Positions 8,142-11,800 of a stretch of 11,800 bases of DNA are shown here, in pieces. Each line of letters begins with the position of its first letter. Within the stretch, counting starts at the first letter, position 1. Made by a program: the position numbers and the translations under genes. Origin of the DNA: an uncultured Kouleothrix sp. (GTDB lineage: Bacteria; Chloroflexota; Chloroflexia; Chloroflexales; Roseiflexaceae); assembly GCA_937858455.1 (NCBI GenBank), contig CALLYN010000846.1, positions 1-11,800 on the forward strand. Direction: 5' to 3'. Below the pieces are notes generated by a model that was not told the origin of the DNA, searched no databases, and saw only the letters and a program-made list of their open reading frames with translations.

Positions 8142-8314
8142 GGGCTTACGCAGTTGCGCGGTTCGGCTTCCCGAAGCCGTGCATAGTGCCTGCGGCAGCA
8201 CGGTACTGTTTGATCATCGTGTGTCCATTTTCCGCGCTGTGCGCGGAAAATGGACACCTCTACGGAATTCGGTACCGCTCTGCCGAAGGCTGAGCTCGCC
8301 AACTGCGTAAGCCA
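8142..8314. mobile_element. MITE-like non-autonomous element inserted in the precursor array
   Basis: Perfect 14-bp terminal inverted repeats GGCTTACGCAGTTG (8143-8156) and CAACTGCGTAAGCC (8300-8313) continue inward imperfectly to ~29 bp (GCGGTTCGGCTTC against GCGAGCTCAGCCTTC). A perfect 37-base palindrome lies at the centre (8221-8257), with a further hairpin CGGCTTC/GAAGCCG at 8164-8179. No protein is encoded. Two flank readings fit: a TA duplication (8140-8141 and 8315-8316), or TAAAC (8135-8139 and 8317-8321) with 17-bp ends matching at 16 positions. Removing the element leaves a gap of about 30 bases between precursors 3 and 2, like the 34 and 24 bases at the other two precursor junctions. 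It would be copied into the polycistronic mRNA as a large hairpin. Confidence 0.75.
8221..8257. repeat. Perfect 17-bp inverted repeat with 3-base loop (centre of the MITE-like element)
   Basis: GTGTCCATTTTCCGCGC (8221-8237), loop TGT, then its exact reverse complement (8241-8257). On either strand it would form a very stable RNA stem. It is not followed by a T-run. Confidence 0.85.
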
Positions 8315-8322
8315 TATAAACA

Positions 8323-8673
8323 TTAACTGGCGGTACCAACGGTGCCGGCGCTCGAGGCCGTGCCGAAGCAGGATCCGAACGAGCCAAGGCACGAGATGCT
8401 TCCAGCCGAGCCGGCCGTCAGGCCGCCGGCAACCTGGTTGAGCTGCTCGTCCGATAGCTCGTCGGAGGGCTTGGAAGGGATGGTAAGGTACACAACATTG
8501 CTGGTGTTCTCGACGGCGCGCACCTCCACGCCGGCTGGCGGCGCGAGCCCGGCCTCGGCCAGCACGCTGGCGGGGTCGGCCAGCAGGCGCGCCTTGAAGT
8601 CGTCGTCGGCCCAGGCCTTGGCAACCACCTGCCCGTATTGCTTGGCGTACTCCTGCAGCTGATCCTGATCCAT
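8323..8673 (-). CDS. NHLP-leader RiPP precursor peptide 3
   Basis: A 116-residue precursor. The leader (1-84) carries QEYAKQYGQVVAKAWADDDF, LADPASVLAEAGL, RAVENTSNVVYLTIPSKP and LSDEQLNQVAGG, with cleavage expected after Gly84. The 32-residue core (85-116) has 12 Ser/Thr, two Cys (core positions 11 and 18) and two to three aromatic Phe, and ends GTVGTAS. I chose ATG 8671-8673, with AGGAAG 8 bases upstream. A longer open frame starting further upstream runs into the end of precursor gene 4 and lacks a better ribosome binding site. The stop codon lies only a few bases from the MITE-like element. Confidence 0.92.
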   Translation of the reverse strand: MDQDQLQEYAKQYGQVVAKAWADDDFKARLLADPASVLAEAGLAPPAGVEVRAVENTSNVVYLTIPSKPSDELSDEQLNQVAGGLTAGSAGSISCLGSFGSCFGTASSAGTVGTAS

Positions 8674-8707
8674 TGGGTGTGCTTCCTTTCGTTTCAAAGG
8701 CTGGTTT

Positions 8708-9064
8708 CTAACCAAACGAGCTAGCGGTTCCAACCGAGCCGACAGTCATGATGGTGCCGCAGAGCGTGCCAAACGTGCCTGCGGTGCCGGTGCTGCTGGC
8801 AGTGCCGCCGCCGGCGAGCTGGTTGAGCTGCTCGTCAGACAGATCCTCGCTCGGCTTTGGCGGCAGGGTGAGGTACATCACGCTGTCGGTATTTTCAACC
8901 GCGCGCAGCTCAACCCCGTCGGGCACCGCAATGCCCTCGGCCTTCAGCACGCTGGCGGGGTCGGCCAGCAGGCGCGCCTTGAAGTCGTCGTCGGCCCACG
9001 CTTTGGCAATCACCTGGCCATACTGTTTCGTGAACTCCTGAAGCTGGTTCTGGTCGGGATTCAT
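8708..9064 (-). CDS. NHLP-leader RiPP precursor peptide 4 (first in transcription order)
   Basis: A 118-residue precursor. The leader (1-86) has QEFTKQYGQVIAKAWADDDF, LADPASVLKAEGI, RAVENTDSVMYLTLPPKP and LSDEQLNQLAGG; cleavage is expected after Gly86. The 32-residue core (87-118) has 13 Ser/Thr and one Cys (core position 16), and ends TASSFG rather than TAS. The ATG at 9062-9064 has AAGGAG 7 bases upstream, the best translation signal of the four. It is the first precursor gene after the SagB gene, with a 116-bp gap that may hold a promoter or operator. Confidence 0.93.
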   Translation of the reverse strand: MNPDQNQLQEFTKQYGQVIAKAWADDDFKARLLADPASVLKAEGIAVPDGVELRAVENTDSVMYLTLPPKPSEDLSDEQLNQLAGGGTASSTGTAGTFGTLCGTIMTVGSVGTASSFG

Positions 9065-9094
9065 CTTTTGGCTCCTTGATGAGGGTGAAAAGTC

Positions 9095-9124
9095 GTTCCA
9101 GTGGTGGTGAATTGTTGGTGGAAC
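9095..9124. promoter_or_regulatory. Inverted repeat in the SagB-precursor gap, possible operator
   Basis: GTTCCA (9095-9100) and TGGAAC (9119-9124) are exact reverse complements around 18 bases, in the 116-bp gap (9065-9180) upstream of the first precursor gene. I see no convincing -35/-10 pair in this gap. The repeat could bind a regulator or be chance. Confidence 0.25.
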
Positions 9125-9180
9125 TTAGCTGGCTCGGACGAATTAGCGCGATCCAAGACGGTCGATGCTCTTGCTCCTTC

Positions 9181-10683
9181 CTAGCTTGCGCGGCTGCCCA
9201 ACATAAATTCGCCAACCGACGACTCCTTGAGGTAATCGAGGCCCGCGGCCTGGGCAAGCAGGTCGGAGTTGCCGCTGCCCAAGCCGCAGGGCGCGATAGC
9301 CATCGCCGTGGCCACCAGGTACATCGTCTGGTACATCACGCCGACATTTTTGAGCGTCGCCGCGTAGGCCATGCCGTCGTACTTCCAGCCCATGCGCTGA
9401 AATCGCGCCGCAAAGGTGATCAGCACCTGCGGCACGCACAGCCGCGCGGCCGAGATCGAGGCGCCGTCGAGCAGGGCCTCGACATGCGCGTTGCGCGGGG
9501 CGAGCCTGCACAGCTGATGCTCGAGCGGGTCGTAGTGGTAGATCCCCGAGGGCAGACCATCGCAGGTATTGACCGTCAGGTACAGCTCCAGCTCGTAGCC
9601 CGCGCCGCCGCCTGGGTATGGGCGGCTGCTGGCCTGGTAGATCATGCCGGGGCTTGAGAATGGCTCGATCAGGTAGCGCACGCGGGCGGTGCGGTAGAGA
9701 AATTCGCCGATCTGCTGCAGCGAGATTGGCGGGTCGGCATAGTCGCGCACCGAGCGGCGCGTTTCCAGCACGTGCGTGAATGGCAGATCGTGCTGCATGA
9801 GCGCGTCGAGATCGGGCCGATACAGGCCGACGACGTCGCCCGACATCTGCGGCTTGACGGCCGGCTGCGACGGGATCTTGCCGAAGAAGCGGTAGTTGGC
9901 GCCGAATGGGTAATCGTGGCGGCCGACGCGGCTGCGCGAGTGGAACAGCAGGTCGTGGAAATTCCACTGCTGCAGCGTATCGTCGTGGTCTTCCTGCGTC
10001 GTGCCGTCTTCATTCGCCGGCACAGCCAGCGACAGCTGCGCGAGCAGGCTCACGGCCGTCAGCGCAATGTCCTCGGGCAGGCCGGCGTGGCTGCTTAGCT
10101 CGCGGGCCGAGCGTGGCAGTGCCAGCGCGCCGATCAGCGCCGCGCCTGCGTCGCCCTCCAGCAGCACGCGGGCGTGGCACAGCGGCGACTCAAGCACTAT
10201 CTGGTTGCGCAGGCGGCGGCAAAAGGCGAAGCGCGAGAGGGCGTAGCCCGCGTCGGGCTCGATCGGCCCGGCCTTGAGCTGGAACTTCGGCGACATCGGC
10301 TCGATCGTCAGCAGCCGGCGCTCGCGATCGGCGAGCGTGTAGCGGAGCACTTTCCACGCTTTCCACTGCTCGATCCGGTAGTACAGCCCGGCCAGCGACA
10401 CCTGCCCGTCGAGCGAAAGCAGCAGATCAGCCAGCTCATCCTGGCGCGCGCCGTCGGCAACCAGTGAGCGTAGCACGGCGCGCATGCCGGGCGTGGCGCC
10501 GCGCAATGTTTGCGTGGCCGCCGGCAGGTGAACCTTGACCTCCTCGGCCTCCTCGGCGATCTTCACCTCGCGGTGAAACGAGAGAATAAGCTGTGACGGA
10601 TCGTAGATGTTCGCGCGCGGCGATGGGGCTACGCTGGCCACCATCGCCGGGGCGGGGAGCATTTCTGCGATTTCCTGGTGCAC
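9181..10683 (-). CDS. SagB-type FMN-dependent dehydrogenase (azoline oxidase family), long form
   Basis: A 500-residue protein. The C-terminal half is a nitroreductase-fold SagB/McbC-type domain: ETRRSVRDYADPP (~307-319), then YQASSRPYPGGGAGYELELY (~349-368), GLPSGIYHYDPLEHQL (~376-391), and GWKYDGMAYAATLKNVGVMY (~432-451). The Lys434-Tyr435 pair corresponds to the catalytic KY of McbC-like oxidases. The N-terminal ~230 residues contain segments resembling the winged-helix regions that precede SagB domains in long family members. Known chemistry: FMN-dependent oxidation of thiazolines or oxazolines to azoles. I chose GTG 10681-10683 because AGGAGG (10692-10697) sits 8 bases upstream. An ATG 59 codons earlier would overlap the preceding gene and gives a low-complexity Arg/Pro-rich start. 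No cyclodehydratase is visible in the window, so the substrate is open: azolines made by an enzyme encoded elsewhere, or another oxidation such as of dehydrated residues. Confidence 0.88.
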   Translation of the reverse strand: MHQEIAEMLPAPAMVASVAPSPRANIYDPSQLILSFHREVKIAEEAEEVKVHLPAATQTLRGATPGMRAVLRSLVADGARQDELADLLLSLDGQVSLAGLYYRIEQWKAWKVLRYTLADRERRLLTIEPMSPKFQLKAGPIEPDAGYALSRFAFCRRLRNQIVLESPLCHARVLLEGDAGAALIGALALPRSARELSSHAGLPEDIALTAVSLLAQLSLAVPANEDGTTQEDHDDTLQQWNFHDLLFHSRSRVGRHDYPFGANYRFFGKIPSQPAVKPQMSGDVVGLYRPDLDALMQHDLPFTHVLETRRSVRDYADPPISLQQIGEFLYRTARVRYLIEPFSSPGMIYQASSRPYPGGGAGYELELYLTVNTCDGLPSGIYHYDPLEHQLCRLAPRNAHVEALLDGASISAARLCVPQVLITFAARFQRMGWKYDGMAYAATLKNVGVMYQTMYLVATAMAIAPCGLGSGNSDLLAQAAGLDYLKESSVGEFMLGSRAS

Positions 10684-10703
10684 TTCAATAGCCTCCTGCG
10701 TGC

Positions 10704-11045
10704 TTACCCGACCAGCCGGATCGATTGAATCTGGCGTGGATGCTCGAGCCTGAGCAGGGCGTGGGCGACTGCGCCAACACCCCAGATCGCCGAAAGGTTG
10801 TGGCGGTCGGCGGCGAAGGTTTCGGGGAACCACGACCCGTGCGCCTGCCGGCGCTGCCACAGCGCCTGGCCAAGCGCCTGCGCCACGTGGGCATAGCGGC
10901 GCTCCTGGCTGGCCCGATACGCCGCGCTGGCGACCTCCAGGCCGTCGAGGAGCGCCCGTGACGAGTGGCCCGCCACGTCGGCCTGAAGGTACCGGTCGGC
11001 GCCTGCCAGCGCAGCGCTATCGCTGGTCGCGCCGTCGGCGATCAG
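10704..11045 (-). CDS. LanC-like cyclase/toroid protein, C-terminal fragment (5' part missing at a junction)
   Basis: About 113 residues ending with AIWGVGAVAHALLRLEHP, which closely resembles the C-terminus of LanC and LanM cyclase domains (a GLAGIGYxLLRL pattern followed by a short tail). The region with HGSWFPETFAADRHNLSA fits the preceding toroid repeat. The segment AGHSSRALLDGLEVAS (ending ~75 residues from the C-terminus) sits where LanC proteins have the zinc-binding Cys-His-Gly motif. Here no Cys is present, so the fragment looks zinc-ligand deficient, as in LanC domains of class III enzymes. The stop (10704-10706) is 20 bases upstream of the SagB start, consistent with one operon. 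The N-terminal part is replaced by an unrelated dehydrogenase start at about 11045. Alternative: another alpha/alpha-toroid protein such as a prenyltransferase-like fold. Confidence 0.6.
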   Translation of the reverse strand: MIADGATSDSAALAGADRYLQADVAGHSSRALLDGLEVASAAYRASQERRYAHVAQALGQALWQRRQAHGSWFPETFAADRHNLSAIWGVGAVAHALLRLEHPRQIQSIRLVG

Positions 11046-11177
11046 GCCCAGCCGCGCGAGCAGGTGTGCGCTGGCCCGGCCGATGCCGGAACCGCCGCCG
11101 GTCACCAGCGCAGATCGCCCGGTCAGGCATCCCGGGGCGAAGACGGACAGGGCCTGCGGTGATGTGGGAACGGTCAT
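11046..11177 (-). pseudogene. Short-chain dehydrogenase N-terminal fragment (about 44 codons)
   Basis: The ATG at 11175-11177 opens a protein with LSVFAPGCLTGRSALVTGG and GSGIGRASAHLLARLG, the first beta-strand and the TGxxxGIG nucleotide-binding loop of SDR enzymes, like 2,4-dienoyl-CoA reductase-type members of Actinobacteria. After residue ~44 the similarity ends and the frame continues without a stop into the LanC-like fragment; the rest of the Rossmann fold and the catalytic YxxxK are missing. It lies 9 bases downstream of the NlpC/P60 stop and has AAGGGA just before the ATG. It cannot be a working dehydrogenase as it stands. Confidence 0.7.
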
Positions 11178-11186
11178 GATCCCTTA

Positions 11187-11798
11187 CTACTGGTTGAGCA
11201 CCCGGCCGTAGTACACCTGGTCCGTGTAGACCTTCTCGAGACTCACGACGCGACCGGTCCGCGGGGCGTGCCACATCATGCCGTTGCCCGCGTAGATGCC
11301 CACGTGACCGATGAAGTCGTTGGCGAAGTTGTGGAAGAACACCAGGTCGCCGGGCTTGGCCTGCTCGGCCGAGATGTGGCGGGAGTTGTTGTACTGCCAG
11401 ACGGTGTAGGCGCCGCCGAGGTTCATTCCGACCTGCTCGAATACCCACTGGGTATAGGAGCTGCAGTTGAAGCCGGTCGACGGCGAGTTGCCGGTGGCCA
11501 CGTAGGGAACGCCGGCCTGTGAGGCGGCGATCCGCAAGACCTCGGCAGCGGTGGCGTTGCTCGGCGCAGGCAGCGTTGTGGTGCCGACCGTCGGTGTCGT
11601 GACAGGAGCGGGCTTGGTGAAGCTGACCTTGCCGACCTTCTTCCAGGTCGCCGCGTCCACGATGCCGGAGACGGGCAGTTTCGCCGCCGTCTGCAACGCC
11701 TTGACGAAGGACTCGGTGATCGGGCCGAAGAACCCGGTCTGCGGCTGTACGTCCAGCGCCTTCTGCAGGTACAGCACGGCCGCGCCCTTGTCACCGTA
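11187..11798 (-). CDS. NlpC/P60 cell-wall peptidase with peptidoglycan-binding domain, 5' partial
   Basis: The frame is open to the window edge, so the N-terminus (probably with a signal peptide) is missing. The first ~55 visible residues (GDKGAAVLYLQKAL, GFFGPITESFVKALQ, GIVDAATWKKVG) are a peptidoglycan-binding type 1 domain. A Thr/Pro-rich linker follows, then an NlpC/P60 domain with the catalytic Cys in GFNCSSYTQWVF, His in IGHVGIYAGNG and a third polar residue, His, in MMWHAPRTG. Counted from the GTG at 11775-11777 these are Cys105, His158 and His170. Family role: cleavage of peptide stems in the cell wall outside the membrane. The usual FDCSG around the Cys is FNCSS here. Asp, Asn and Phe are coded almost only with NNC, unlike the RiPP genes, which mix in GAT, ATT and TTT. 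This gene probably comes from a different genome or region. Confidence 0.88.
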   Translation of the reverse strand, partial: YGDKGAAVLYLQKALDVQPQTGFFGPITESFVKALQTAAKLPVSGIVDAATWKKVGKVSFTKPAPVTTPTVGTTTLPAPSNATAAEVLRIAASQAGVPYVATGNSPSTGFNCSSYTQWVFEQVGMNLGGAYTVWQYNNSRHISAEQAKPGDLVFFHNFANDFIGHVGIYAGNGMMWHAPRTGRVVSLEKVYTDQVYYGRVLNQ

Positions 11799-11800
11799 CT

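Noticed and set aside
7384..9064. Regularly spaced ~350-base repeats that could suggest a CRISPR or satellite array
   Set aside because: The repeated units are paralogous precursor genes with intact ribosome binding sites and stop codons, and they diverge most in the core part.
9143..9967. A minus-strand open frame of about 274 codons within the SagB gene
   Set aside because: It is an alternate frame of the SagB domain, and the SagB motifs lie in the other frame.
10684..10860. An upstream ATG start adding 59 residues to the SagB protein
   Set aside because: The added part is Arg/Pro-rich out-of-frame readthrough of the LanC-like gene. The GTG at 10681-10683 has an AGGAGG at ideal spacing.
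10704..11177. Reading the whole open frame as one genuine SDR-LanC fusion enzyme
   Set aside because: The SDR part ends before its fold is complete and lacks the YxxxK catalytic motif, and the LanC-like part lacks its N-terminal repeats. Codon use also changes at the join.

Overview
The window is high-GC bacterial DNA holding most of one ribosomally synthesised peptide (RiPP) gene cluster of the NHLP/NHLM type. NHLP means a nitrile-hydratase-like leader peptide; NHLM means the dedicated export machinery. The Pro/Ala/Thr-rich linkers, the NHLM layout and the acyltransferase-SGNH neighbour would suit a Chloroflexota-like host. That assignment is inference and not proven here.

Layout, left to right. 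Positions 2-1270 (+) hold the 3' part of a membrane acyltransferase fused to an SGNH domain; it converges on the cluster. The cluster runs on the minus strand and is transcribed from right to left. In that order it contains the C-terminal part of a LanC-like protein (about 11045-10704), a SagB-type FMN dehydrogenase (10683-9181), and four paralogous precursor genes (9064-8708, 8673-8323, 8121-7765, 7740-7384). These are followed by a terminator-like hairpin (7318-7294), a short membrane-anchored secretion protein (7228-6647), a C39 peptidase-ABC exporter (6509-4272) and a second ABC transporter with a long N-terminal extension (4269-1309).

How it should work. The precursors carry leaders of 84-86 residues ending in GG. 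Each core is exactly 32 residues, rich in Gly, Ser, Thr and Ala, with only one or two Cys. The LanC-like protein and the SagB oxidase would act on the core. The C39 domain would then cut after GG and the NHLM transporters would export the product. No YcaO cyclodehydratase is present, so the SagB substrate is unexplained within the window. A roughly 173-bp MITE-like element with terminal inverted repeats and a perfect 17-bp central hairpin sits between precursor genes 3 and 2.

Right edge. From about 11045 to the end the DNA looks foreign to the rest. It holds the first ~44 codons of a short-chain dehydrogenase, fused in frame to the LanC-like fragment, and an NlpC/P60 peptidase with a peptidoglycan-binding domain. 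Both look actinobacterial in sequence style and use NNC codons almost exclusively. The junction is either an assembly chimera or a recombination point, so the true 5' end of the cluster is not visible.
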